Source: Metarhizium brunneum | Taxonomy: Eukaryota; Ascomycota; Sordariomycetes; Hypocreales; Clavicipitaceae | Length of the DNA stretch: 64,000 nucleotides | Assembly: GCF_013426205.1 (NCBI RefSeq) | Contig: NC_089423.1 | Location: forward strand, 7,006,001 to 7,070,000 | Reading direction: 5' to 3' | Shown: positions 33,947-48,413 of the stretch, one piece after another | How positions within the stretch are numbered: position 1 is the first letter of the stretch | Layout: each line of letters begins with the position of its first letter | Position numbers and translations under genes: made by a program | Notes under the pieces: model-generated | The model's input: only the letters and a program-made list of their open reading frames with translations | Databases searched by the model: none | Told to the model about the DNA's origin: nothing

Positions 33947-36900
33947 CTTATTACCTTTAATAAACCAGAAAATAAAGTAAGGGAAATAAGTATTAATAAT
34001 AATAATATAATTCTAAATACTCTAGAAGTATTTAAAAATAAATAAAGTAAGGAAAAAACACTTATAAGGCTAATAGTTATATAAGAATAAGCTATATAAT
34101 AATATTTTCTTATATTAATAAGAAATTATTTTATAATTCTTATTCTAGTAATAAATACTACTATAATAATAAAAAACCAGATATTATAATTTTTAAAAGA
34201 AAAGAAGAAAAATAATCCTAGACTTTTATTAAAATATATAAAGTATATATATTTAATATAAGTATTATACACGTTTATAATATATTAAGTATACTTTTAA
34301 ACTAAGATATAACTAGATATATTTCTAATTAGGATAAAGGGATATTTAATTAAGGTATTATACTTTAGATAAGAACTCCTAGAATAAAAAGTAAAAATAA
34401 TTAATAATAATTAAATAATAATCTTAGACCTTAATTTAAATATACTTATTAAATACTAAGTATATATAAATCCTATAAATATATATAAATTAAATATATA
34501 TTAGTTATATATATATATAAAGAACAGGTAATAATATTAATATATATATAAGGGAAAAATCCTAATATATAAAAAAAAGCTATTACTTAAATCACCTTAA
34601 TATAAAATAAAAAACTATATAGTATACTTACTATTAAATTACTTAAAATATATAGTAAATAAGGCTAAAAAATAATATAAATAATAATATAAAATACTAA
34701 TAATATATAAATAAATATAGTAAGTATTAGATATACTTAAATAAAAAAACTCTAAGAAAATTATAAAATTAATATATTATAATAAATAAAATCTAAATAA
34801 GTAATATAATAAATAAAAGTTTAATCCTAGATATAATAAGAAATATATAATAAACTATAATAATTTAATATATAAAAAGTATAAAGAAATAAAAAACTAA
34901 ATTTATAGCCGCTTATATTAAATATTTAATAATAGGTTTTATTTTAAGTACTTATAAAATAGAACTAAATTTATAAAATAATACTAAGAAATAAAATAAT
35001 AAATCGCAGAAAAATCTATTCTAAAAAACTTAAAAAATAAGATATATTATTTATAAAAAGGCTATAAGCTAGTATAAAAAGAAAAACACTAATAACCCTT
35101 AATATAATCTAAAATAAATAAAGTAATAAGATAATATTAGACATTAAAGTTATAAAATATTATGTTTATACACTTATAAATAATAATATAATAAGTAATT
35201 ATATTTTACTTAAAGTTATAAATTATTATTAATTATTATAGAAATATAAAAAAATACTATATAAATTAATTAATATTAAAGGAAAACTTTTTACTTATAA
35301 TAATAGAATTATTAACTAAGAAACTAATTATCTTAAAATATAAATTTAAGATTATTTAGAAGTAATTTAACTTAATATTATAAATATATTAAAATATAAC
35401 CTAGTACTAAAGTACTTATAATTATAAAAAAGTAACCTACTAATTAACTAAAAGATAAGCTAACTAAAGTAAAATAAGACTTTAAGCTAATAAAATCAGT
35501 AAAATTTAAAAGAAAAAATAAAATTTTATTATAACTTAGCTTATAAATAAAGTTCTAAAAAAAAGGAACCTTTAAGTAAGTTATTTAAGAACTAATAATA
35601 ATAAATAAATAATATAAAAATAATAAGTATAAAGAAAAAAATAATTAAATCTACGATAATAACCTTAATAACACTATAAACTAGGATATAAATAATAATA
35701 AGCAATAAAAAGATAAAAGCTAAAATCTAAAAGGTTATTATCACCTTAAGAAAAGATCTTATAAATATAAATAAGAAACTTAAAAAAAAAAAGAAAAATA
35801 AAAATAATAAAAATAATAAAAGCCTAATAATAAAAAAAAAAAAACTTAAAAATATTTCTAAGAAATACTAGAAATATAAAAAGTTATTTATAAAAGAATT
35901 AAAAACCAGATTACTAGAACATAGCTAGTAGAATTATTAGATTAAATTAATAGACAAAAAATTAATAATATTTCATAAGATTTATAACTTAAACGTAAAA
36001 AAACTTAAAACACTATAAGAGTATATTAATAAGATATTAATAAAAAGCTATATTAAAGTATTTATATTAAAAGCTAGATACCTAGTTATATTTATTCTAA
36101 AAAAAAATAAGAAACTATAATTAATAGTAGATTATTAGTAATTAAATATAATTACCATAAAAAATAAAATACTATTACCACTAATATCAGAACTATAAAA
36201 CTAATTACATAAAATAAATTAATTTACTGCTTTAAACCTAAAAAGAGTATATAATTTAATTTAAATAAAAAAAGGCCATAAATAAAAAACAGCTTTTAGA
36301 ATAAAGCTTAAACTATTTAAATACCTAGTAATACTATTTAAGCTTACTAATATACTAGTAATATTTTAAAAAATAATTAATAATATACTATAAAAATACT
36401 TAAATAATTTTATAATAATATATCTAGATAATATACTTATCTTCTTAAAAACCCTAAAAAACCATAAGAAATATATACATAAAGTATTATAAGTACTATA
36501 AAATATAAAGTTACTAATAGAACCAGTAAAGAGTAAGTTCTATATATAAAAAGTAAACTTTTTAAAATATATAATATAATTAAATAAAATATAAATAAAA
36601 AAAATAAAAATTAAGGTAGTAAAAAACTAGCTAATATTAAAGAATATTAAGAATATATAAAGCTTTAAAAGCTTTATAAACTATTATAAAAAATTTATTA
36701 AAAGCTATAATAAAATCATAATGCCTTTAGATAAACTTACTAAGAAGAATAAGCAGTAAAATTAGAATAATAAAGTATAATATACCTTTAATAAAATTAA
36801 AAAACTTATTATATTTAAACTTATTTTAAGAACTTTTAACTTAAAAAAAAAATAGAATTAAAAACTAATTTATTAGACTTTACTTTAAAAGTATAAGTTA

Positions 36901-39406
36901 AATAAAAAAATAATAATAAAAAACTATACTTTATTATATTTTACTTAAAAAAACTTTATAAAGTAGAACTTAATTACCTTATTTATAATAAGAAATTCTT
37001 AGTAATTATTAATACTTTTAAGGAATTTAAGTATTATCTTATAAGAAGTAAATATAAAGTTAAGGTATATATTAATTATAAGAATATCTTTTACTTTATA
37101 ATAATATAATAATTAAATAAATAATAAATTTAATAGGCTAAATATCTTTTAGAATTTAATTATAAAATTATTTATTAAAAAGAATCTAAGAATAAATAAG
37201 TAAATACTTTAAGTTAAAAAAGTAATTATAATATAAGAGTATTTATAATAATAAGATAACTTTTTAAGATTAATAAAAATAATAACTTTTAATAAAAATA
37301 ACTTAATATTATACTAAAAATATAAAAAAAAAACCTAATATATAAGAAAATATACTAATAAGTAATAAATAATATATAATATATTAAAGATATATTAATA
37401 AAATATATATATTACTTAGGAGGAGTACTAATATATAAAGAGAAAATCTAGATATTACTAGAGTTATAAGAAGAATATATTAAAGAAATATATAAATACT
37501 TAGTTTATAAATATTAAGGAATCTATAAAATATTAAATAAAATATAATAATAATATAATTTCTTAGAAATTAAGAAAATAATTAAAAAGGTTATTAATAA
37601 ATATATATAATATAAAAAAAGTAAGGCTTTATAATATAAGCTATATAAAGAATTATAACTATTACTAATACTAATATAACTATAAAAATTAATAACTTTT
37701 AATTATATTATAAAACTACTAATATTAAAAGAACTAATAACTAATATAAAATATAATAATATATTTATAGTTATAAATAAACTTATAAAGTATAAATACT
37801 TCCTACTATATAAAGAAGCAAGTAATATAAAAAAACTTATATATATATTCTTATAAATAATAATAAGTAATTATAAATTACTAAAAGAAATTATATTAGA
37901 TAAAAAAAGTATATTTACTTCTAAGTTTTAATAAGTACTTATAATATAACTTAGAATAAATCATAAGTTAAGTATTATATATTACTTATAAATAAATAAA
38001 TAAATAAAAAGATTAAACTAGATACTTAAATAGTATTTATAATACTATATTAACTATTAATAAGATAATTAGGTTAAATAATTATTTATAACATAATTAG
38101 CTTATAATAGCTTAATATTAGAATTAATAAAGCAAATACTAGCTTATATTAATTATAAATTTAATCCTAAAGTATTTTAAATATAATATAAAAAACCATA
38201 AGTAAAATAAGTAATATTATAAGTAAATAAACTAAAGAAATTATATAAAAAAATATAATATAAATTAGAATTTATATAAAAAAGAATAATATAATATTAT
38301 AATTATAAAAGATTAAAGGGATTAATTTTTAAGGAGGGAAACATGGTTTACTTACTCTAATAAAACATTAAAATAACATAACTAAGTAATAAGTTAAATT
38401 ATAAAAAATTAGAATTATTTACTATTAAAAAACAAATATTAATAAATAACTATAAACTTTTATTATTAAAGATTATAAAAAATTATCTTATAGTATATAT
38501 TTCACTTCTTAAAAAAGTACTAGATAATATATTAGTAAAAGAAAATATTAAAGTCTTAAATAATAAAGAGTATAAAGTAAAATAAATCTTAGATATAAAA
38601 ATAAAAAATAAATAATACTAATACCTTATTAAGTAAAAAAACTATAAATATAAAAAAAATATATAAAAACTTATAAAGTACCTAAAAAAGTACTAACACC
38701 TATTAAGGTAATTCCACCAGAAGTACTACCAGGATTAGTAAACCCTAGGTTTATAAGTAAGAAAAAAAATAATATAATATCTAAATATATATTATTTTAG
38801 ACCCTTTTAAAATCAGCGTCTAATAAACCAAAAAAAGAAGGATAGTTTTTAGCTATATAATACTCTTTATACTTAGCCTTTTTCCTTTTTATATATTCTA
38901 ACTTCTTTATATTATTAATACTTTATAAGATTACTTATATTATTTTTTTAAATTATATTTTTTTTTATTTTTTAAGGTAAAAAACTTTCTTTTTTATAGC
39001 TTTTAACTTAGACTTAAGCTTAGTATATTAATTAGTTATTTTTTAAAGCTAAGTAAAGGTAATATTTAAAATATTATATTATAAGTATTTTAAGTAAATA
39101 TACTTAAAATATTATAAGAAATTAATAAGTAATACCTTATAAAAAGAAATATCTTAAAAGGAATAAATAAAGTAAGATAATATATTAATTAAATAAAAGA
39201 GAATAATTAAAAGAAAATTATTAAAATAAAGTAATAACTTATTTTTTAATTTACTTTTAAAAATATAGTTAGATATAATATTAAAAAAATATTATAAAAA
39301 ATAAAAAAAAATAAGAAAACTTATAATTAATATAAGTAAGGGAAAAAAGCTACTTATAATATAAAACTTAAGCCTTAAAGATAAAACTATAAAAAAGGGG
39401 ATATTA

Positions 39407-39859
39407 TATTATAATCTAGCTATAAGCTATAATATAAGTTATAAGATAAGCTGCTTATATAAGCTATCCTGCGGAGGGATAAGGCCTATATTAAAGAAAT
39501 AGTCAGAGTATATAAGGTAATTATAAGAGTTATTTTATAATTAAAATAATTATTATATAAATTAATATAATTACCTTATAATTAAAATAACTTATAATCA
39601 GAAATTACTTTTAAGAAAAAGTAATTACCTTATATATAAGAACCTTAATTTTACTTTATAAATAAACTTTAGCTTCTTAGCTTTTAATACTAATTATTAT
39701 ATTAAATAAGCTTTACTTATAACTCTTTAACTTTAATTACTTAGTTATAGTTTATAACTTATTACTAATATAACACTTAACTGCTTAGATTAACTGCCCT
39801 AGTAGCTCTGCTAATATAAACTATAACTAGTTTATTCCTTGGGAACCTTAGCCGTTACA
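39407..39859 (+). repeat. E1 3' LTR
   Basis: 453 bp, same length as the 5' LTR. Begins TATTATAATCTAGC (altered from TGTTACGACC) and ends CTTAGCCGTTACA. Preceded by purine tract AAAAAAGGGGATAT. Confidence 0.9.
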
Positions 39860-40137
39860 AGATTATTATTATAAAGTTCTAATATTCTAGGCTTAATAAT
39901 TTCTTTTAAATTTTTTTATTTTAATATAAGTATTTAATATTTAAGGCTAAATTACTTAATTTATTAGTATAATTATATAAGTTTATTTATAATATTTTAA
40001 GGTTTAAAGCTTTAAAGCTTTTAAAATACTAATAATATAATTATCTTAAATAAAATAAATATTATAAGTATTATTTTAATAATTATTAAATATTACTTAA
40101 AATAATATAATAATTATTTAAATAAGAGCTTTTAATA

Positions 40138-40388
40138 TATAATAACTAAGATTTTTAAGAGATAAACTAATTATAGTTTATATTAATAAAATAATTAAAA
40201 TAATTAATCTAAGTAATTAAGTATTATATTAATAATAAGTTATAAATTATAATTAAATAATTAAAATTAAAAAGTTATAAGTAAAGCTTATTTAATATAA
40301 TAATTTATATTAAAAGCTAAAAAACTAAAATTTATTTATAAAAAAAAATTATAATAATTATATAATTTATTATATAAGGTTAATTAAG
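40138..40388 (-). repeat. E4 5' LTR, left part
   Basis: Begins TATAATAACTAAG and matches 17,160-17,410 of the E4 3' LTR. It breaks at TTAAG, where E3 inserted, and continues at 48,228. Confidence 0.85.
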
Positions 40389-40842
40389 TGTAACGGCTAA
40401 GGTTCCTAAGGGATAAACTAGTTATAGTTTATATTAGTAAAGCTACTAGGGCAATTAATCTAAGTAATTAGGTGTTATATTAGTAATAGGTTATAAATTA
40501 TAACTAAGTAATTAAAGTTAAAGAGTTATAAGTAAAGCTTAGGTTAATATAATAATTATTATTAAAAGCTAAGAAGTTAAAGTCTATTTATAAAGTAAAA
40601 TTAAGGTTCTTATATATAAGATAGTTATTTTTTCTTAAAAGTAACTTCTAACTATAAGTTATCTTAATTATAAGGTAATTATATTAACTTACTTAATAAT
40701 TATTCTAATTATAAAATAACTCTTATAATCACCTTATATACTTTAATTATTTCTTTAATATAAGCCTTATTCTTTTATAAGGTAGCTTATATAAGCGGCC
40801 TATTTTATAACCTATATTATAGCTTATAGCTAGATTATAACA
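40389..40842 (-). repeat. E3 3' LTR
   Basis: Begins TGTAACGGCTAAGG and ends TAGATTATAACA on the plus strand; 454 bp. Confidence 0.9.
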
Positions 40843-43800
40843 TAATATCCCCTTTCTTATAGTTTTATCCTTAAGGCTTAAGTCTTATATTATAAGTAGC
40901 TTTTTTTTTTTACTTATATTAATTATAAGTTTTCTTATCTTTTTTTATTTTTTATAATATTCTCTTAATATTATATTTAATTATATTTTTAAAAGTAAAT
41001 TAAAAAGTAAGTTATTACTTTATTTTAATAATCTTTTTTTAATTATTCTCTTTTATTTAATTAATATATTATTTTACTTTACTTATTTTTTTTAAGGTAT
41101 TTTTTTTTATAAAGTATTACTTATTAATTCCTTATAATATTTTAAGTATATTTACTTAAAATACTTATAATATAATATCTTAGGTATTACTTTTACTTAG
41201 CTTTAAAAAATAATTAATTAATATACTAAGCTTAAGTTTAAATTAAAAGCTATAAAAAAGAAAGTTTTTTATCTTAAAAAATAAAAAAAAATATAGTTTA
41301 AGAAAATAATATAAGTAGTTTTATAAGGTATTAATAATATAAAAGAGTTAAAATATATAAAAAAGGAAAAGGCTAAGTATAAAAAGTATTATATAATTAA
41401 AAACTATTCTTTTTCTTTTAGTTTATTAGATATTAATTTTAAAAGGGTCTAAAATAATATATATTTAAATATTATATTATCTCCTTTCTTACTTATAAAC
41501 CTAAGATTTATTAATCTTAGTAATACTTTTAATAAAACTGCCTTAATAAGTACTAGTACTTCTTTAAGTGCTTTATAAGTTCTTATATGTTTTTTTTATA
41601 TTTATAGTTTTTTTACTTAATAAGGTATTAATATATTTTATTTTTTATTCTTATATTTAGAATTTATTTTACTTTATATTTTTTATTATTTAAAACTTTA
41701 ATATTTTTTTTTATTAATATATTATTTAATACTTTCTTAAGAAGTAAAATATATATTATAAAATAATTTCTTATAGTTTTTAATAATAAAAGTTTATAAT
41801 TATTTATTAATATTTATTTTTTAATAATAAATAATCTTAATTTTTTATAGTTTAATTTATTACTTAATTATATTATTTTAATATTTTATTAAAGTAAGTA
41901 AACTATATTTCTCTCCTTAAAGATTAATTTTTTTAATCTTTTATAATTATAATATAATATTATTTTATTTTATATAAATTCTAATTTATATTATATTTTT
42001 TTATATAATTTATTTAGTTTATTTACTTATAATATTACTTATTTTACTTATAGTTTTTTATATTATATTTAAAATACTTTAGGATTAAATCTATAATTAA
42101 TATAAGCTAATATTTACTTTATTAATTCTAATATTAAGCTATTATAAGCTAATTATATTATAAGTAACTATTTTACCTAATTATCCTACTAATAATTAAT
42201 ATAATATTATAGATATTATTTAAGTATTTAGTTTAATTTTTTTATTTATTTATTTATTTATAAGTAATATATAATACATAACTTATAATTTATTTTAAGT
42301 TATATTATAAGTACTTACTAAAACTTAGAGGTAAATATACTTTTTTTATCTAATATAATTTCCTTTAATAGCCTATAATTACTTATTATTATTTATAAGA
42401 ATATATATATAAGTTTTTTTATATTACTTACTTCTTTATATAATAAAAAATATTTATACTTTATAAGTTTATTTATAATTATAAATATATTATTATATTT
42501 TATATTAGTTATTAGTTCTTTTAATATTAATAGCTTTATAATATAATTAAAAGCTATTAATTCTTATAATTATATTAGTACTAGTAATAATTATAGTTCT
42601 TTATATAGCTTATATTATAAAGCCTTACTTTTTTTATATTATATATATTTATTAATAACCTTTTTAATTATTTTCTTAATTCCTAAGAAATTATATTATT
42701 ATTATATCTTATTTAATATTTTATAGATTTTTTAATATTTATAAACTAAATATTTATGTATTTTTTTAATATATTCTTCTTATAATTCTAGTAGTATTTA
42801 GATTTTCTCTTTATATATTAATACTTTTTTTAGGTAGTATATATATCTTATTAATATATCCTTAATATATTATATATTATTTATTACTTATTAGTATATT
42901 TTATTATATATTAGGTTTTTTTTTTATATTTTTAATATAATATTTAGTTATTTTTATTAAAAATTACTATTTTTATTAATCTTAAAGAGTTATCCTATTA
43001 TTATAAGTACTCTTATATTATAATTACTTTTTTAACTTAAAGTATTTACTTATTTATTTTTAAATCCTTTTTAATAAATAATTTTATAATAAATTCTAAA
43101 AGATATTTAGCCTATTAAATTTATTATTTATTTAATTATTATATTATTATAAAATAAGAGATATTTTTATAATTAATATATACTTTAACTTTATATTTAC
43201 TTCTTATAAGATAATATTTAAATTCCTTAAAAGTATTAATAATTACTAAGAATTCTTTATTATAAATAAGGTAATTAAGTTCTACTTTATAAAGTTTTTT
43301 TAAATAAAATATAATAAGGTATAATTTCTTATTATTATCTTTTTATTTAACTTATACTCTTAAAGTAAAGTTTAAAAAATTAGTTTTTAGTTTTATTTTT
43401 TTTTTTAGGTTAAAGGTTCTTAAAATAAGTTTAAATATAATAAGTTCTTTAATCTTATTAAAAGTATATTACGCTTTATTATTTTAATTCTACTACTTAT
43501 CCTTCTTAGTAAGTTTATTTAACTTATCCTTCTTAGTAAGTTTATTTAAGGGTATTATGGTTTTACTATAGCTCTTAATAAATCTCTTATAATAATTTAT
43601 AAAGCCTTTAAAGCTTTATATATTCTTAATATTTTTTAGTATTAGTTAGTCTTTTATTACCTTAATTTTTATCTTTTTTATTTATATTTTATTTAATTAT
43701 ATTATATATTCTAAAAAGTCTACTTTTTAGGTATAAAATTTACTTTTTATTAGTTCTATTAGTAACTTTATGTTTTATAGTACTTATAATACCTTATATA

Positions 43801-46800
43801 TATATCTTTTATGGTTTTTTAGGGTTTTTAAGAAGATTAATATATTATTTAAATATATTATTATAAAATTATTTAAATATTTTTATAGTATATTATTAAT
43901 TATTTATTAGAATATTACTAATATATTAATAAGCTTAAATAATATTATTAAGTATTTAAATAATTTAAACTTTATTTTAAAAGCTATCTTTTATTTATAG
44001 CTTTTCTTTATTTAAATTAAATTATATACTTCTTTTAGGTCTAAAGTAATAAACTAATTTATTTTATATAATTAGTCCTATAGTTCTAATATAAGTAATA
44101 ATAATATTTAATCCTTTATAATAATTATATTTAATTACTAATAATTTACTATTAACCATAGTTTTTTATTTTTTTTTAGAATAAATATAATTAGGTATTT
44201 AGCTTTTAATATAAATACTTTAATATAATCTTTTATTAGTATTTTATTAATATATTCTTATAATATTTTAAGTTCTTTTATATTTAAGTTATAAATCTTA
44301 TAAAATATTATTAATTTTTTATTTATTAAGTTAATTTAATAATTTTATTAATTATATTCTAATAGTCTGGTTTTTAATTCTTTTATAAATAATTTTTTAT
44401 ATTTTTAATATTTCTTAGGAATATTCTTAAGTTTTTTTTTTTTTATTATTAAGCTTTTATTATTTTTATTATTTTTATTCTTTTTTTTTTTATAAGTTTC
44501 TTATTTATATTTATAAGGTTTTTTTTTAAGGTAATAATAACCTTTTAGATTTTAGCTTTTATCTTCTTATTACTTATTATTATTTATATTTTAGTTTATA
44601 GTATTATTAAGGTTATTATAATAGATCTAATTATTTTAATTACTTTTTTATTACTTATTTATTATTATTAGTTCTTAAATAACTTACTTAAAGGTTTTCT
44701 TTTTTTAGAACTTTATTTATAAGCTAAGTTATAATAAAATTTTATTCTTTTTTTTAAATTTTATTAATTTTATTAGCTTAAAGTCTTATTTTACTTTAAT
44801 TAGCTTATTCTTTAATTAATTAATAGGTTACTCTCTTATAACTATAAGTACTTTAATACTAGGTTATATTTTAATATATTTATAATATTAAGTTAAATTA
44901 CTTTTAAATAACCTTAAATTTATACTTTAAGATAATTAATCTCTTAATTAATAATTCTATTATTATAAGTAAAAAGTTTTTTTTTAATATTAATTAACTT
45001 ATATAATATCTTTTTATATTTTTATAGTAATTAATAATAATTTATAACTTTAAGTAAAATATAATTACTTATTATATTATTATTTATAAGTATATAAACA
45101 TAATATCTTATAACTTTAGTATTTAATATTATCTTATTACTTTATTTACTTTTAGTTATATTAAGGGTTATTAGCGTTTTTCTCTTTATATTAGCTTATA
45201 GCCCTTTTATAAATAATATGTCTTATTTTTTAAGTTTTTTAGAATAGATTCCTTTACGATTTATTATTTTATTTCTTAGTATTATTTTATAGGTTTAATT
45301 TTATTTTATAAGTACTTAAAGTAAAACCTATTATTAAATATTTAATATAAGTAATTATAAATTTAGTTTTTTATTTTTTTATGCTTTTTATATTTTAAGT
45401 TATTATAATTTATTATATATTTTTTATTATATTTAAGGTTAAACTTTTATTTATTATATTACTTATTTAATTATTATTTATTATAATATATTAATTTTAT
45501 AGTTCCTTTAAGGTCTTTTTATTTAAGTATATCTAATACTTATTATATTTATTTATATATTATTAATATTTTATATTATTACTTATATTATTTTTTAGCC
45601 TTATTTATTATATATTTTAAATAATTTAATAATAAGTATATTATATAGTCTTTTATTTTATATTAAGGTAACTTAAGTAATAACTTTTTTTTATATATTA
45701 AGATTTTTTTTTTATATATATATTAATATTATTACTTATTTTTTATATATATATATAATTAATATATATTTAATTTATATATATTTATAAGATTTATATA
45801 AGCTTAGTATTTAATAGGTGTATTTAAATTAGGTTTTAAGATTATTATTTAATTATTATTAATTATTTTTACTTTTTATTTTAAGAGTTCTTATCTAAAG
45901 TATAATACTTTAATTAAATATTCTTTTATCTTAATTAAAAATATATCTAATTATATCTTAGTTTAAAAATATACTTAATATATTATAAATATATATAATA
46001 CTTATATTAAATATATATATTTTATATATTTTAGTAAAAGTTTAAAATTATTTTCTTTTTCTTCTTTTAAAAACTATAATATTTAGTTTTTTATTATTAT
46101 AATAGTATTTATTATTAAAATAAGAATTATAAAATATTTTATTATTAATATAAGGAAATATTATTATATAGCTTATTCTTATATAGTTATTAGCCTTATA
46201 AGCGTTTTTTTTTTTACTTTATTTATCTTTAAATACTTCTAGAGTATTTAAGATTATATTATTATTATTAATACTTATTTCCTTTATTTTATTTTTTAGT
46301 TTATTAAAAGTAATAAGGATTTATATATTTTATTTCTTCTTATATTATTATTCCCTTTAAACTTTTTTTACTTTTACTTATTATTATATCTAATTAAGAA
46401 TTTTTTAATATAAGTTTTTATTTAAATATTTTAATAATTTTAGTTTATAAAGTTCCTTTTATCTTATTATTATAAGTATTTTCTTCTTTAATAATTATTT
46501 ATTTAGGTTTTTTTATACTAGTTATTTAGCTACTTATAGCTTATTTCTTATAAAGTTTATAACTTTTTTTTTTAATTTTCTTAGTTTTTTTAAAAACTAT
46601 CCTTTTTCTTATTTATTACTTATATAAATATAATAATTATTATTATAATAAAAGGTTTAGTTAAGGTTCTTATATTTTACCTTTAATTTAATAACTTTGA
46701 TTTTTTATTAATTAATAGAATTAAGTTATTTTTTATCTTTTTTTAGTATTAGCTTTTATTTTTTCTTAGGTTTCTTATATTTATTAATAAAATATCTTAG

Positions 46801-47768
46801 TTTTTTATAATTATAGTATTTTTTTTTCTTTTTATTATTTTTCTTAGTAATATTAAGCTTTATTTATTTAGGGTTAAAAGTATAATTATAAGTAATAAGT
46901 TTATTATACTTTTTATATTAATTAGCTTAATAACTTTTTTCTTTAGTAAGGCTTTAAGTTCCTTTACCTTATTTCTTTTATATATATTATTAATATTATT
47001 TATTATTAATTTATATTATTATAATAATATAATTTAATAAGTTATTTAGTTTATTTTTTTTATAAAGTTTATTTTTAACTTCTTTTTTAAGTCCTTTATA
47101 AAAAGCTAATATAAAAGGTTTATTCTTTTAATTAAGCTAAGATATAAGTTATTAAAAATAAGTAATATAATTAAATATTAATCCCTTTTACTTAAGCTTA
47201 TTAATATAATACTTAATAGCTCTAACTTTATTAATTATTTTAAAAGCTTTTTTAATAGCTTTTTTAAACTTATTATAACTTTTAAAAATAATATTAATTT
47301 CTTCTTTATAATTATCTTTTTTTTATTAAGGTAATCCCTTATAATAAGTTTAAATTATATAAGTATTACTTTTATTATATATTCTCTTATATATAATACC
47401 TTAATAAAGGATTCTTTTATTTTAATTAAGAATTATTAATAATAAGCCTTAAGTTAAGTAAAGAATCCTTAAAGTATACCTAGGAATTTATTATATAATC
47501 TTAATATTTTAGGTTTAAGAATTTCTTTTAAGTTCTTTTTAATTATAATTATAATTATAGCTTATTTTTATTATTTTTTTTTTATTTATTAAACTTATTT
47601 TTAAAAGTATATAATCTTAATAAGTATATTATAAATAAAAATAATAATTAATTTTTCTTAGGTTTTATTTAATTTAAATATAATAATAGTTTTATATAAT
47701 ATTATATTAATAATTATTAAGTATTACTTAAAGTAATATAGTAATAGTTTAAATAAAAGCTTTTAATA

Positions 47769-48222
47769 TATAATAGCTAAGGTTTTTAAGGAATAAACTA
47801 ATTATAATTTATATTAATAAAGCTATTAGGGTAGTTAATTTAAGTAATTAGGTATTATATTAGTAATAAGTTATAAATTATAACTAAGTAATTAAAGTTA
47901 AAGAGTTATAAGTAAAGCTTAAGTTAATATAATAATTATTATTAAAAGCTAAAAAGTTAAAGTTTATTTATAAAGTAAAATTAAGGTTTTTATATATAAA
48001 GTAGTTACTTTTTCTTAAGAGTAACTTTTAACTATAAATTATCTTAATTATAAGGTAATTATATTAACTTACTTAGTAATTATTTTAATTATAAAATAAC
48101 TCTTATAATTACCTTATATACTTTAATTATTTCTTTAATATAAGCCTTATTCCTTTATAGGGTGGCTTATATAGGCGGCCTATTCTACGACCTACACTGC
48201 AGCCTGCGGCTGGGTCGTAACA
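47769..48222 (-). repeat. E3 5' LTR
   Basis: Begins TATAATAGCTAAGG and ends CGGCTGGGTCGTAACA; 454 bp. The last 50 bases keep near-original GC content, showing that RIP thinned toward this end. Confidence 0.9.
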
Positions 48223-48227
48223 TTAAG

Positions 48228-48408
48228 TAAATTAAAACTTAATTCTTTTAATTTTTATACTTATTAAAATAATTAAACCTTAAATACTTTAATTACTTAT
48301 ATATTTAATTCTACTAGGGTTTTATTGTTAGTAGTTACCACTATAAGGTGGCTTATATAGCCGGCTTATTCTGTGACCTATATTGTAGCTTGCGGCTAGG
48401 TCGTAACA
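48228..48408 (-). repeat. E4 5' LTR, right part
   Basis: Continues the LTR interrupted at 40,388. Matches 17,411-17,594 and ends CGGCTAGGTCGTAACA. Followed by the E4 target duplication CTAAT. Confidence 0.85.
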
Positions 48409-48413
48409 CTAAT

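Larger units (their letters stand above)
24215..39859 (+). mobile_element. E1: Ty3/Gypsy chromovirus-type element, interrupted by E2
   Basis: Plus-strand LTR retrotransposon inserted into E4. LTRs of 453 bp at 24,215-24,667 and 39,407-39,859; target duplication AGATT at 24,210-24,214 and 39,860-39,864. Net length about 7,816 bp after removing E2. Decayed landmarks: gag zinc knuckle with Cys to Tyr changes (25,617-25,660), reverse transcriptase YLDN at 36,421-36,432 (from YLDD), and chromodomain remnant (ILDIKIKNK...YLIK) at about 38,560-38,700. About 700 bp of AT-rich sequence lies between the chromodomain and the 3' LTR. Stop codons throughout; non-autonomous and dead. Confidence 0.9.
40389..48222 (-). 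mobile_element. E3: Ty3/Gypsy chromovirus-type element inserted in the E4 5' LTR
   Basis: Complete 7,834-bp minus-strand element. LTRs of 454 bp at 40,389-40,842 (3') and 47,769-48,222 (5'). Target duplication TTAAG at 40,384-40,388 and 48,223-48,227. A reversed purine tract (ATCCCCTTTC) follows the 3' LTR at about 40,848. Reverse transcriptase YLNN at 43,844-43,855. Gag zinc-knuckle remnant at about 46,790-46,835. Chromodomain remnant at about 41,560-41,700. Its U3 is of the E1 type. A 26-base phrase is tandemly doubled near 43,500-43,550 (CTTATCCTTCTTAGTAAG twice), absent from E1 and E2. No intact ORF. Confidence 0.9.
17160..48408 (-). mobile_element. E4: oldest Ty3/Gypsy chromovirus-type element, interrupted twice
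   Basis: LTR retrotransposon on the minus strand, RIP-inactivated. 3' LTR at 17,160-17,594, internal 17,595-24,214 and 39,865-40,137, 5' LTR 40,138-40,388 plus 48,228-48,408. Flanked by the 5-bp duplication CTAAT (17,155-17,159 and 48,409-48,413). Net length about 7,760 bp without inserts. It was hit by E1 (near the 5' end of its internal region) and by E3 (inside its 5' LTR). The reverse transcriptase YLDD motif has decayed to YFNN at 20,577-20,588. A zinc-knuckle remnant of gag lies near 23,515-23,560 and a chromodomain-like remnant near 18,340-18,480. No intact ORF remains. Confidence 0.85.
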
